Assembly: GCF_019049325.1 (NCBI RefSeq)
Contig: NZ_JAGMUO010000007.1
Coordinates: forward strand, 1-64,000
DNA: 64,000 nucleotides
Direction of reading: 5' to 3'
Source of the DNA: Streptomyces sp. AC512_CC834
GTDB lineage: Bacteria; Actinomycetota; Actinomycetes; Streptomycetales; Streptomycetaceae
Positions within the stretch are counted from its first letter, which is position 1. Every line of letters starts with the position of its first letter. The position numbers and the translations under genes are program-made. This document shows, piece by piece, positions 9,175 through 17,121 of the stretch. The notes below the pieces were generated by a model, which was given only the letters and a program-made list of their open reading frames with translations, had not been told where the DNA came from and ran no database searches.

Positions 9175-9302
9175 TCAAGGCCTTCCGTACGTCGCCGCGC
9201 TCGCCCTCGACAAGGTCGCCCACATGCGGGTACCGCCGCCCGGTTCCCTCGCCTCGCCGAAGCCCCCTGTGCCGTCGCAGGCGCGGCACAGTTGGAGCAC
9301 CT
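9175..9302 (-). pseudogene. C-terminal remnant of a histidine-kinase-like ATPase
   Basis: On the minus strand this encodes LCRACDGTGGFGEAREPG and MWATLSRASAATYGRP before a stop, closely matching the last part of the ATPase gene at 13404-13892 (CRACDGTWGFGEAREPG and MWVTLPRAG). Everything upstream of this tail is missing. It abuts the truncated DUF5753 remnant on the other strand, so one deletion seems to have removed the start halves of two divergent genes. Confidence 0.65.
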
Positions 9303-9324
9303 GATCGCGCTCTCCGCACGGCCG

Positions 9325-9501
9325 GCCGTGCGGCTCCCTCAACTGGACACCGTCCAGATCGACAGCACCCACGGACCGGAATTCCTCAGCGGAGAGGCTC
9401 AACTCGCGAAGTACCGTACGCACCTGGACCGGATGGAGCGCATCGCCCTGTCTCCGCAGGCATCCCGCGACTTCATCCGGGACGTCGTCAACGGACTGTG
9501 A
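9325..9501 (+). pseudogene. C-terminal remnant of an HTH-DUF5753 regulator
   Basis: The stretch encodes QLDTVQIDSTHGPEFL and MERIALSPQASRDFIRDVVNGL-like residues up to TGA at 9501, matching the final ~55 residues of the intact regulator at 14125-14976. The helix-turn-helix and most of DUF5753 are absent. It keeps its position just upstream of a DUF397 gene, as in the intact locus. Readthrough from an upstream start is possible, but the DNA-binding domain is lost, so I call it a pseudogene. Confidence 0.7.
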
Positions 9502-9512
9502 GGAGACGCACC

Positions 9513-9704
9513 ATGGGCGACATCACGTGGGAAGAGCCGTTCTGCGGGGAGGGAGCGAGCTGCTTCCGTCTCGGTATCGACACCATCGGCAACGCCTACA
9601 TCGCCATAGCCGGTGAAGAGGACGCGCCCCTCACCGACAGCCGGGACGCACTGCGCCGCATGATCCTCGGCATCAAGGCGGGGAAGGCCGACCACCTGCT
9701 GTGA
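9513..9704 (+). CDS. DUF397 small acidic protein (WhiJ-partner type)
   Basis: A 63-residue protein beginning MGDITWEEPFCGEGASC and ending KAGKADHLL. It is nearly identical in design to the DUF397 gene at 14988-15179 (ITWE.PFCGEG..CFRLG motif, PLTDSR.ALR). DUF397 proteins usually pair with an XRE-HTH/DUF5753 regulator, as whiJ partners do. GGAG lies at 9502-9505 and the start is 11 bp after the stop of the truncated regulator. It is intact although its partner is broken; it may act with the 14 kb copy or be on the way to loss. Confidence 0.8.
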   Translation: MGDITWEEPFCGEGASCFRLGIDTIGNAYIAIAGEEDAPLTDSRDALRRMILGIKAGKADHLL

Positions 9705-9823
9705 AGACGACCCGCATCCGGGCTCGGTCCCTCGGTGGAGACCGCAGGTCACGAGCGGGATACAGAAGTGGCCGATACATCTTCCGACCTGTCCTGGCCT
9801 GACTGCTGTGCGAGGATCGGGCC

Positions 9824-12079
9824 GTGGATGAGCTGAGACCCGACGACCCGTCACGTATCGGCCCCTACCGGCTTCTCGCCCGTCTCGGCGCGGGCGGCAT
9901 GGGCGAGGTCTATCTGGCCCGCTCGGCCGGTGGCCGCACCGTCGCCGTGAAGCTGGTCCGTTCCGAACTAGCCTCGGAACCGGAGTTTCGCAGGCGGTTC
10001 GCGCAGGAGATCGCGTCCGCGCGGCGCGTGGGCGGCGAGTGGACCGCGCCCGTGCTGGACGCGGACACCGACGCCGACGCGCCGTGGGTCGCCACCGGGT
10101 ACGTGCCCGGGCCGTCGCTGCACGCGGTGATCGCCGAGCGGCCGGAGCCGCTGCCCGAGCGGTCGGTGCGGATCCTCGCCAACCGGCTCGCCAAGGCGCT
10201 CACGGCCGTTCACGGGGCGGGCCTCGTCCACCGCGACCTCAAACCGGCGAACATCCTGGTGACGATCGACGGGCCGCGCGTCATCGACTTCGGCATCGCC
10301 CGCGCGCTCGACGCGGTGACCGCCGACGGCAAGCTGACCCGCACCGGCGCGGTGATCGGTTCGCCCGGCTACATGTCTCCCGAGCAGGTCCGCGGCGAGC
10401 CGCTCACCGCGGCCAGCGACGTCTTCTCGCTCGGCTCGGTGCTGGCCTTCGCGGCGACCCGGCGCCAGCCGTTCAGCTCGTCGGACAGCGGGATGCACGC
10501 GGTGATGTACCGGATCGCGCAGGAGCCGCCGGACCTGTCCGGCCTGCCCGAAGGCCTGTCGGAACTCGTGCGCGACTGCCTGGCCAAGGATCCCGCCGCC
10601 CGGCCGACACCCGCCGAGCTGGTGGAGCGGACGGACACCGACGCGGCGAGCACGGACACCGAGCCGTGGCTGCCGGCCGGTCTGATCGCGGAATTGGGGC
10701 GCAGGGCGGCCCAGTTGCTGGACTCGGAGGCGCCGGGCACCCGGACCGTCCCCACGCCGCCGGCCGTACCGCCGGCCGTGCCGCCGATGCCCGTCACCGG
10801 GCCGCCCGCGGCCGGACCGCCGCCGCCCGTGGCGCCACCGGTCCCGGCGACGGCTCCACCATCAGCGACTCCGTCCTCGACACCGCCCTCCACTCCGCCT
10901 TCGACGCCGCCCTCCACTCCGCCCGCCGCTCTGCCGCCGGCGAGCGCGCCGGCCACCCCGCAGCCCACGCCGGACCCGAGCCCGGCCGCCGTGAGCCCGG
11001 CACCGCCTGCCGTGGAACCGACGCCGGGTCCCACCCCTGCCCAGTCGCCCGCGCCTACGCCAGTGGCGCCGCCGCTCGGTGTGTTCGGGGACGCCGTGCC
11101 GATGCCGTCCCCGGCCCCCGCGCCCAACCGGGCGGCCCGCAGGCGGACCAGGCTGGTCGTCGGCTCCGTTGCCCTGGCCGTCGTCCTGCTCGCCGGCGGC
11201 ATCGCGTACGCCGCCATGAGCCTGGGCGGTGACAAGGACGACGGCAAGAACACCAGCGCCGGGAAGAACGCCGGCGCCACGGCGACGGGCGGCTCCGAGC
11301 AGTCCGCCGACGACAGCGCCGAAGAGCCCACGGCCGACCCCTCGCGGAACGAGGAGGACACCTCCGCCTCGAGCCCGGCGCCCTCGGCCTCCATCGAGGG
11401 CTCGATCGCCGACTCGTACCTGGGCACCTGGCAGGGCGAGGGCAAGGACTCCGAGGGGGACACCCGCTCGCTCCGGCGCATCACGATCACCCAGGGCATC
11501 GAGGGCGAGGACGTCGCGACGACGTTCAACTCCTTCGACGACCTGCTGTGCTTCGGCGCCGCCAAGCTCGTCTCGTTCGACAACCTGATGGTGCTGGAGT
11601 CCCGCGCGGTCACCAGCATCCCCAAGGACGGCTGCGGCGACGGCGGCGAGCAGACCCTGCGCCTGCGCGACGACGGCTCGATCACCTGGACCAGCGGCGA
11701 CGGGAGCGAGACCGCGACCCTCAAGAAGACCGAACCGTCCGACACGCCCGTCCCGACCGAGTTCCTCGGCACCTGGCAGTACGAGGCCGCCGATCCCGGG
11801 GAGAGCACGTCCCTCGTCCTGGAGCAAGGAGCGTACGGCGAGGTGGCGGCCACGTGGACCGCTGACGGACCGGCCTACCACTGCGAGTGGGAGAGCGTAC
11901 TGGTGAACGCCACCAACACCGGAGTGCGGCTCGGCCCGATGGCCGTCACGGCCGCGGAACCGGAGGACCAGTGCGAGGGCGGCAACACAAGGACGTTGCG
12001 GCTCAAGAGCACCGACCGGCTGACCGTGAACGTGGTCGGCGACGACCAGACCCCGTTGTCCTACCGCCGCGCCGACTAG
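9824..12079 (+). CDS. Receptor-type Ser/Thr protein kinase with duplicated sensor
   Basis: A 751-residue membrane kinase. The catalytic domain spans about 12-270: glycine loop LGAGGMGEVYLAR, VAVKLV lysine, VHRDLKPANIL catalytic loop, DFGIARAL magnesium loop and GSPGYMSPEQVRG activation segment. A long Pro/Ala/Thr linker with PPST repeats follows. A single membrane helix lies near 445-467 (VVGSVALAVVLLAGG), then an acidic spacer. The outside part holds two tandem copies of a domain starting SYLGTWQGEG and EFLGTWQYEA, each with two cysteines that may pair. No PASTA repeats. The GTG start follows GAGGA. The gene stands alone, convergent with a membrane-protein gene, with a strong terminator between them. 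Confidence 0.9.
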   Translation: MDELRPDDPSRIGPYRLLARLGAGGMGEVYLARSAGGRTVAVKLVRSELASEPEFRRRFAQEIASARRVGGEWTAPVLDADTDADAPWVATGYVPGPSLHAVIAERPEPLPERSVRILANRLAKALTAVHGAGLVHRDLKPANILVTIDGPRVIDFGIARALDAVTADGKLTRTGAVIGSPGYMSPEQVRGEPLTAASDVFSLGSVLAFAATRRQPFSSSDSGMHAVMYRIAQEPPDLSGLPEGLSELVRDCLAKDPAARPTPAELVERTDTDAASTDTEPWLPAGLIAELGRRAAQLLDSEAPGTRTVPTPPAVPPAVPPMPVTGPPAAGPPPPVAPPVPATAPPSATPSSTPPSTPPSTPPSTPPAALPPASAPATPQPTPDPSPAAVSPAPPAVEPTPGPTPAQSPAPTPVAPPLGVFGDAVPMPSPAPAPNRAARRRTRLVVGSVALAVVLLAGGIAYAAMSLGGDKDDGKNTSAGKNAGATATGGSEQSADDSAEEPTADPSRNEEDTSASSPAPSASIEGSIADSYLGTWQGEGKDSEGDTRSLRRITITQGIEGEDVATTFNSFDDLLCFGAAKLVSFDNLMVLESRAVTSIPKDGCGDGGEQTLRLRDDGSITWTSGDGSETATLKKTEPSDTPVPTEFLGTWQYEAADPGESTSLVLEQGAYGEVAATWTADGPAYHCEWESVLVNATNTGVRLGPMAVTAAEPEDQCEGGNTRTLRLKSTDRLTVNVVGDDQTPLSYRRAD

Positions 12080-12103
12080 AGGAACTCCGCCTGTTCCCCC
12101 AAC

Positions 12104-12171
12104 GATTGGACAGTCTGTCCCGGGCGACACGCCGTCTGCGCGGCGTGTCGCCCGGCACAAACTGTCCAATC
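12104..12171. terminator. Long bidirectional hairpin terminator
   Basis: An inverted repeat with arms of about 30 bases (outer arms GATTGGACAGT and ACTGTCCAATC, inner GGGCGACACGCCG and CGGCGTGTCGCCC) around a six-base loop. It sits between the convergent kinase and membrane-protein genes and should stop transcription from both sides. Confidence 0.8.
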
Positions 12172-12199
12172 ACCCCCGGAACGGTGTCGTTCGCGGGGC

Positions 12200-13234
12200 T
12201 CAGCCGGCGTTTCCGATGGCCTCGCTCGGCAGGAGGCTCTGGCGTGCCCAGAGGCTCAGCAGCACCGCCCCGCCGACCAGCAGCGGCACCGGGTCACTGG
12301 CAGCGGGATCCAGCACTTGTCCCAGCGCCGTGACCGTGCAGACCGTCAGCGGGACGAAGGCCGCCGCACCCTCCATCCCCCATCGCGACGTCGACCGAGC
12401 GGCGCCCAGGACGCTCGCGCCGCCGGGCAGCCACGGGCCGACCGCGATCACCAGCAGGCCCACGGCGCCGCAGGTGTCGATCAGCGGCCAGGACATCGCT
12501 CCCGGGCCGGGCGGGCCGGCCGTCCACAGTCGCAGGGTGTCGCCGACCAGCATGAGGGACAGCCCGGCGATCCCCACCCACAAGTGGGCTCTCAGATCGC
12601 CGCGTACCAGACGGCGCAGGGTGAACAGGAAGCTGAGAAACACGACCTCCGCGGTCCACAGGACTCCGATCATCCCCGCCCCGAGCCGCCAGCCGTCGCC
12701 GGCCCATCGCAGCAGCACCCATCCCGTCATGAACACGGCCCCGGCCGTGACGAGTCCGTCGCACACGCGCCGCAGCAACACATGCCTGCCCGTGCCGGTG
12801 TCGGCCGCGACGACCAGACCTGCCGTCCCCAGACCCACCGTCAGCGTCACTCCGGTGACCACCACGGAGACGAGCAGCGATCCCTCGTCGCCTGCCCGAT
12901 CCGGAGGCTGGGCCGACAACACGCCGGCCGTCCACCGGTACACGCCCCCGGCCACCGCCGAACCCCCCAGCAACAGCAGACGCGTCCGCACCCGTCCGCC
13001 CGTACTCCGCGCCCGGAGCACCAATGAGGCCGCCAACCCGCAGCAACCGAGGGAGGGCCCCAAGGCCACCATCCGCGCCACCGCGCTCCCGGCCGCCCAC
13101 GGCCCGCTGAGATTCAGCGCCGTTCCCACAAGACAGCAGGCAGCACCCACCACGCCCCAGGCCCACGCCCCGGTCGTGCGACAGCGGCCCGGTCGGTCCC
13201 CGAGCGCGTCCGGCGACTTCCCCAACCCCGACAT
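12200..13234 (-). CDS. Multi-spanning membrane protein, function unknown
   Basis: The 344-residue product starts MSGLGKSPDALGDRPGR and has about nine or ten hydrophobic segments (for example WGVVGAACCLVGTALNL, LLVSVVVTGVTLTVGLG, GAVGLLVIAVGPWL), short loops and no soluble domain. The layout resembles the membrane halves of some actinobacterial GGDEF/EAL proteins, but no signalling domain follows. I do not assign a function. It is convergent with the receptor kinase and not obviously in an operon. Confidence 0.7.
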   Translation of the reverse strand: MSGLGKSPDALGDRPGRCRTTGAWAWGVVGAACCLVGTALNLSGPWAAGSAVARMVALGPSLGCCGLAASLVLRARSTGGRVRTRLLLLGGSAVAGGVYRWTAGVLSAQPPDRAGDEGSLLVSVVVTGVTLTVGLGTAGLVVAADTGTGRHVLLRRVCDGLVTAGAVFMTGWVLLRWAGDGWRLGAGMIGVLWTAEVVFLSFLFTLRRLVRGDLRAHLWVGIAGLSLMLVGDTLRLWTAGPPGPGAMSWPLIDTCGAVGLLVIAVGPWLPGGASVLGAARSTSRWGMEGAAAFVPLTVCTVTALGQVLDPAASDPVPLLVGGAVLLSLWARQSLLPSEAIGNAG

Positions 13235-13403
13235 CAGGTGTGCCTTCCCACCGGTCCCCCCGCCGCAGGGTCTCTCCCGCAGCGCTGTGATCCATTCGCC
13301 GACCGTAAAAGACTCGCCACTCGCCCCGAACCGAACAGCGGCTCATTCACCCGTACTGCGTACGCGAGAGAGATCACCGGCGGCGCCGTCGCTTCGTACG
13401 CAG

Positions 13404-13892
13404 TCAAGGCGCCCCGTACGCCGCCGCGCCCGCCCTCGGCAGGGTCACCCACATACGCGTGCCGCCGCCCGGCTCCCGTGCCTCGCCGAAGCCCCATGTG
13501 CCGTCGCAGGCGCGGCAGACGCAGGCCAGGAGACGGAGGGCCGCGCGGCGGCGCGTGTCGCAGGCCGTGGCCAGGTGGGGGCTGGTGTGGCGCGGGTGAC
13601 TGTCATACGCGATCACCCGGAGGGATGAGAACCGGTAGCGCAGGGTGAGGTAGTAGTTCTCCGACTCCGCGAACTGGCAGGCCACGGCCGTGAGTTCGGC
13701 GACCGCCTGCAACGCCGGGTCCATCACGTCCGCCAGGTCGTGCGCCCTCAGCACCTCCCGCGTCGCCGCCCTCGCCAGCGCGGAGCTGGACAGCGCGGCG
13801 GGCAACGTGAAGCTGTAGGCCAGGGTTTCGGGGATGGGCGGCGTGGGGTCCGCCGGGAAGGTCGGGGCGATGGGGCAACGGGACGGGGGCAT
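13404..13892 (-). CDS. Histidine-kinase-like ATPase (AbaA/anti-sigma type)
   Basis: A 162-residue single-domain protein. ATG 13892 has GAAGGAG six bases upstream, so the longer frame starting at 13976 is not needed. The fold is suggested by ALQAVAELTAVACQFAESENYY (N-box region, although a clean ExxxNA is not obvious) and by the C-terminal WGFGEAREPGGGTRMWVTL, typical of the small Streptomyces ATPases that sit beside WhiJ-like regulators. It diverges from the HTH-DUF5753 gene, the standard arrangement for this trio. Activity toward a sigma or anti-anti-sigma factor is a family-based guess. A truncated copy lies at 9175-9302. Confidence 0.7.
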   Translation of the reverse strand: MPPSRCPIAPTFPADPTPPIPETLAYSFTLPAALSSSALARAATREVLRAHDLADVMDPALQAVAELTAVACQFAESENYYLTLRYRFSSLRVIAYDSHPRHTSPHLATACDTRRRAALRLLACVCRACDGTWGFGEAREPGGGTRMWVTLPRAGAAAYGAP

Positions 13893-14124
13893 GGCGACTC
13901 CTTCGTCGGCGTGCGTGAGTGCGCAATCCGTCGGCGGTCGGTGGCTCCGTCGCGCGAGCAGGCTTGCGCGATGCACTGCCGACCGCCCTGTGTAGCGTGT
14001 GCGTCACCGAATGTATCGACACGTGGGCCTAATTTGGCACCTGTCAGTGAAAAATGCGCTCGATCGTGGGTATCGGTATGTGCGCACGGCAGACTGCTCA
14101 CCACGGCAGGCGGAGGGGAACGGC

Positions 14125-14976
14125 ATGGGAGCGAGGGCGTCAGCCACAACACGTCAGCAGCGGCTGGGGGTCGAGGTCCGACGCATGCGCACATCGGCGG
14201 GTATGTCCGCGGAGTTCGCCGCAGGGCTGCTGGGGGTGGACCGAGGCGCCATCTCGCACATCGAGTCAGGAGTGCGCGCCATCAGCCCGGCGAGGGTCCG
14301 CACCCTCGCCTGCAACTGCGATTGCCAGGACGCGGGGTATGTCGAGGCCCTGGTGAAGATGGCCACAGTGGGTCGGCGGGGTTGGTGGGAGAGGTACCGC
14401 GGGTCCCTCCCCCAGGGCATGCTGGACATCGCGGAGTTGGAGGAACACGCCGTGCACATGCGGGCCGCCTACTCCATGCACATCCCGGGACTGCTGCAAA
14501 CCTCGGACCACGCGATGGCCGTCTTCCGTGTCGTCATCCCGCAGTTGCCCGAGCACGAGGTCGCCCTGCGCCTGGCCCACCGAGTGGAGCGTCAGAACGT
14601 ACTGGAGGGTGCCGACGCGACGCCGTTCGTCGCCATCGTGCACGAGGCGGCACTCCGCATGCAGTTCGGTGGGCGCGAGGTGGCCAAGGCACAACTGCGT
14701 CACGTGCTGGAGAGGTCGGAGCAGGGCAACGTGTCCGTGCTGGTCATCCCCTTCGCCGCCGGCGCCTTCCCCGGAGCCGGACAGACCGTGCTGTACGCGG
14801 AAGGGCCGGTGGCCCAGCTGGACACGGTGCAGGTCGACAGCTCGCACGGGCCGGATTTCCTGCATGCCGAGGCTCAGTTGGCGAAGTACCGTGCCCACTT
14901 GGACTGGATGGAGCGCATCGCCCTGTCGTCAGCGGCGTCCCGTGACTTCATCCGCGATATCTCCAACGACCTTTGA
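14125..14976 (+). CDS. XRE-family HTH regulator with DUF5753 (WhiJ-like)
   Basis: A 283-residue regulator. Residues 10-65 form a helix-turn-helix (LGVEVRRMRTSAGMSAEFAA and LLGVDRGAISHIESG). From about 95 onward comes DUF5753, with GLLQTSDHAM and the hallmark late motif GPVAQLDTVQVDSSHGPDFL. ATG 14125 is preceded by GGAGGGG at 14112-14118. The DUF397 gene starts 11 bp after its stop and the ATPase gene is divergent, giving the complete WhiJ-like trio that Streptomyces uses in development-linked repression. The target is unknown. Confidence 0.9.
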   Translation: MGARASATTRQQRLGVEVRRMRTSAGMSAEFAAGLLGVDRGAISHIESGVRAISPARVRTLACNCDCQDAGYVEALVKMATVGRRGWWERYRGSLPQGMLDIAELEEHAVHMRAAYSMHIPGLLQTSDHAMAVFRVVIPQLPEHEVALRLAHRVERQNVLEGADATPFVAIVHEAALRMQFGGREVAKAQLRHVLERSEQGNVSVLVIPFAAGAFPGAGQTVLYAEGPVAQLDTVQVDSSHGPDFLHAEAQLAKYRAHLDWMERIALSSAASRDFIRDISNDL

Positions 14977-14987
14977 GGAGACGCCAG

Positions 14988-15179
14988 ATGAGCGACATCA
15001 CCTGGGAAGCGCCCTTCTGCGGCGAGGGAAACTCCTGCTTCCGCCTCGGTACCGACGCCACCGGCAACGCCTACATCGCCATAGCCGGTGAGGAGGACGC
15101 CCCGCTCACCGACAGCCGGGGCGCCTTGCGCAGCATGATCCTCGACATCAAGGCGGGCAAGGCCGACCACCTGCTGTGA
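14988..15179 (+). CDS. DUF397 small protein, partner of the WhiJ-like regulator
   Basis: A 63-residue protein (MSDITWEAPFCGEGNSC to KAGKADHLL). It follows the regulator by 11 bp with GAGGAG in the gap. Family members bind or antagonise the adjacent HTH-DUF5753 protein. It is the intact paralogue of the gene at 9513-9704; their upstream DNA including the gaggagacgc ribosome site is also conserved, evidence of locus duplication. Confidence 0.85.
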   Translation: MSDITWEAPFCGEGNSCFRLGTDATGNAYIAIAGEEDAPLTDSRGALRSMILDIKAGKADHLL

Positions 15180-15265
15180 ATCTCGTATGAAACATTTCCC
15201 GGGGCCCACCGCATCGATGAAGTGAAGGCGGTACACGACAGCGGTGACAACGGGGGAACGCGTAC

Positions 15266-15775
15266 ATGAGGCAGGGGCGGGCGGACGAGTACGCCGAGTT
15301 CGCGGCGGCGCGGGCCGGGCATCTGTACCGGTCCGCGTGTCTGCTCACCGCCGGGGACACGCATCTGGCCGAGGACCTCGTGCAGGAGACCTTCGGGCGG
15401 CTCTACGTGCGATGGGGGCGGGTGTCGCGGGTGGAGAACCCGGCCGCGTACGCGCAGACCGTGCTCACCCGGACCTTCCTCGCCCACCGGCGGCGCCGCA
15501 GCAGCGGGGAGCGGGCGACGGACGTGTTCCCCGACCTGCCCGGCGCCGGTGACGGGGACGCGTCCCTGCGGCTGACGCTGCTGGACGCGCTCGCGCGGTT
15601 GCCCGCCAAGGACCGGGCCGTCATCGTCCTGCGGTACTGGGACGACCGCTCGGTCGAGCAGACGGCCGACGTGCTCGGCGTCAGTTCGGCGGCGGTGCGG
15701 ACGCGATGCTCGCGGGCACTCGGCCGGCTGCGGGAACTGCTGGGCGAGGACCTACCGGAGTACGCCAGACCCTGA
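15266..15775 (+). CDS. SigE-family ECF RNA polymerase sigma factor
   Basis: The 169-residue product has sigma region 2 (LYRSACLLTAGDTHLAEDLV then QETFGRLYVRWGRV) and region 4 (LPAKDRAVIVLRYWDDRSVE then QTADVLGVSSAAVRTRCSRA), joined by a short linker: a minimal extracytoplasmic-function sigma factor of the Streptomyces SigE-family subgroup. ATG 15266 follows GGGGGAA; a GTG at 15244 is also in frame context but less likely. The next gene, 68 bp downstream on the same strand, encodes a membrane protein that probably acts as its anti-sigma factor or sensor. The stimulus is not evident. Confidence 0.9.
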   Translation: MRQGRADEYAEFAAARAGHLYRSACLLTAGDTHLAEDLVQETFGRLYVRWGRVSRVENPAAYAQTVLTRTFLAHRRRRSSGERATDVFPDLPGAGDGDASLRLTLLDALARLPAKDRAVIVLRYWDDRSVEQTADVLGVSSAAVRTRCSRALGRLRELLGEDLPEYARP

Positions 15776-15843
15776 CGCCCCTCGCACGTCGTCCACACGC
15801 TTCGGCTCTCGCAACGCTCACCATGCGGAAAGGGTGGTTCGCC

Positions 15844-17112
15844 ATGTCCGAAAGCCAGGATCGCAACCCGTTCGAGGAGCGGCTCGCCGCCGCCCTGCGC
15901 GACACCGGCGGGGTGTTCCGGGCCGACCCGGCGGCCCTCGTCGCCGGTGGGAAGTCACGCGGGCGCCGGACGCGGACGCGACGCCGGGCCGGTGTGCTCG
16001 GCGGGGTGGCCGGGGTCGCCCTGGTCGGGGTGGGCGGAGCGCTGCTCATGCCGTCGGGGGACCCCTCCCGCACCGAGCGTTCCACCGCGGCCTCCGGTGC
16101 CACCGCGCGCCCGTCCGCCTCGGCCGCCCCGGCGCCCGTCTCCGGCGACACCCTCCTGAAGAGCCTTGAGGAACTGCTTCCCAAGGGCGAGTTCAGTGAG
16201 GAGGACGCCCGGGGATCGGACCACAGGCTGGGCCCGTACGTGCATCTCGTCCACGACGACGGGGACGGTGCCGCCGCGATCGGCATGGGCTTCGACCGGG
16301 TCGAGCCCGGCAGCCCGCAGGCCCGTGAGCTGACACAGTGCCCGGACGAGACCTTCACCCCGTACGACGACTGCGAATCCAGCAGGCTGCCCGACGGCTC
16401 GCTGCTCAGGCTGCTTCAGGGCTACGAGTATCCCGACCGGCGCGTCGACACCAAGCTCTGGTCCGCCGACCTCGTCACGGCCGAGGGGCAGCACGTCACC
16501 GTGAGCGAGTGGAACGCCCCTGCCCAGAAGGGCGCACCAACGACACGGGAGGACCCGCCGTTGTCGACGGAGGAGTTGAAGGAGCTCGTCACGGCCGACG
16601 TGTGGCGTGCGGTGGTGGACGCCGTGCCCACCGCCCCACAACCCTCCAAGTCCGCCTCCCCGGGCGCCGGGCCGCCCCCTGCCGTCCCGGGCAAGGACAT
16701 CACCGAGACGCTCGTCGGTCTGCTCCCCGGGAAGCTGGACGTGGTCAAGAAGGGCGGCCAGGAGTCCGAGTACTCCTATGTCGTCGTCGACGACGGCCGC
16801 GGCGCGAGCCTCGTCCAGATCAACGTGCAGCACGGTATGGACGACGTCGCGGGCCGGCTCTACGCGTCCGGCGAGACCCTTCCCGACGGGACCCGCCTCG
16901 CCACGCACCAGGGGATCGGAGACGACCGTGTCCCGGGGGTCGTGATGTGGACGGTCGACACCATGCGGCCCGGTTCCGACGGCTTCCGCGTGGTGATCGG
17001 CGCGTTCAACAATGCTGCCGCGCACGGCGAGCCCACCCGCGACACCCCCGCACTGACCATGGATCAGCTGCGGGAGATCGCGCTCAGCAAGGAGTGGGAC
17101 AAGTTGCGGTAG
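15844..17112 (+). CDS. Single-pass membrane protein, putative sigma-factor partner
   Basis: A 422-residue protein. ATG 15844 (MSESQDRNPFEERLAAALRD) has AAGGGTGG upstream; an ATG at 15823 is possible. Residues 1-50 are cytoplasmic with an Arg-rich stop (RGRRTRTRRRAG), a membrane helix follows at about 50-68 (GVLGGVAGVALVGVGGALLM), and the rest is outside. The outer part seems to contain two related halves, each beginning with a LLP-x-GK/GE motif (EELLPKGEFSEE and VGLLPGKLDVVKK). The N-terminal pattern matches proteins encoded after SigE-family sigma factors. The anti-sigma role is inferred from neighbourhood; no ZAS zinc motif is visible. Confidence 0.7.
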   Translation: MSESQDRNPFEERLAAALRDTGGVFRADPAALVAGGKSRGRRTRTRRRAGVLGGVAGVALVGVGGALLMPSGDPSRTERSTAASGATARPSASAAPAPVSGDTLLKSLEELLPKGEFSEEDARGSDHRLGPYVHLVHDDGDGAAAIGMGFDRVEPGSPQARELTQCPDETFTPYDDCESSRLPDGSLLRLLQGYEYPDRRVDTKLWSADLVTAEGQHVTVSEWNAPAQKGAPTTREDPPLSTEELKELVTADVWRAVVDAVPTAPQPSKSASPGAGPPPAVPGKDITETLVGLLPGKLDVVKKGGQESEYSYVVVDDGRGASLVQINVQHGMDDVAGRLYASGETLPDGTRLATHQGIGDDRVPGVVMWTVDTMRPGSDGFRVVIGAFNNAAAHGEPTRDTPALTMDQLREIALSKEWDKLR

Positions 17113-17121
17113 ACGGCCCGT

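Noticed and set aside
9824..12079. PASTA-type PknB kinase
   Set aside because: The outer part has LGTWQ repeats and cysteines, not PASTA domains.
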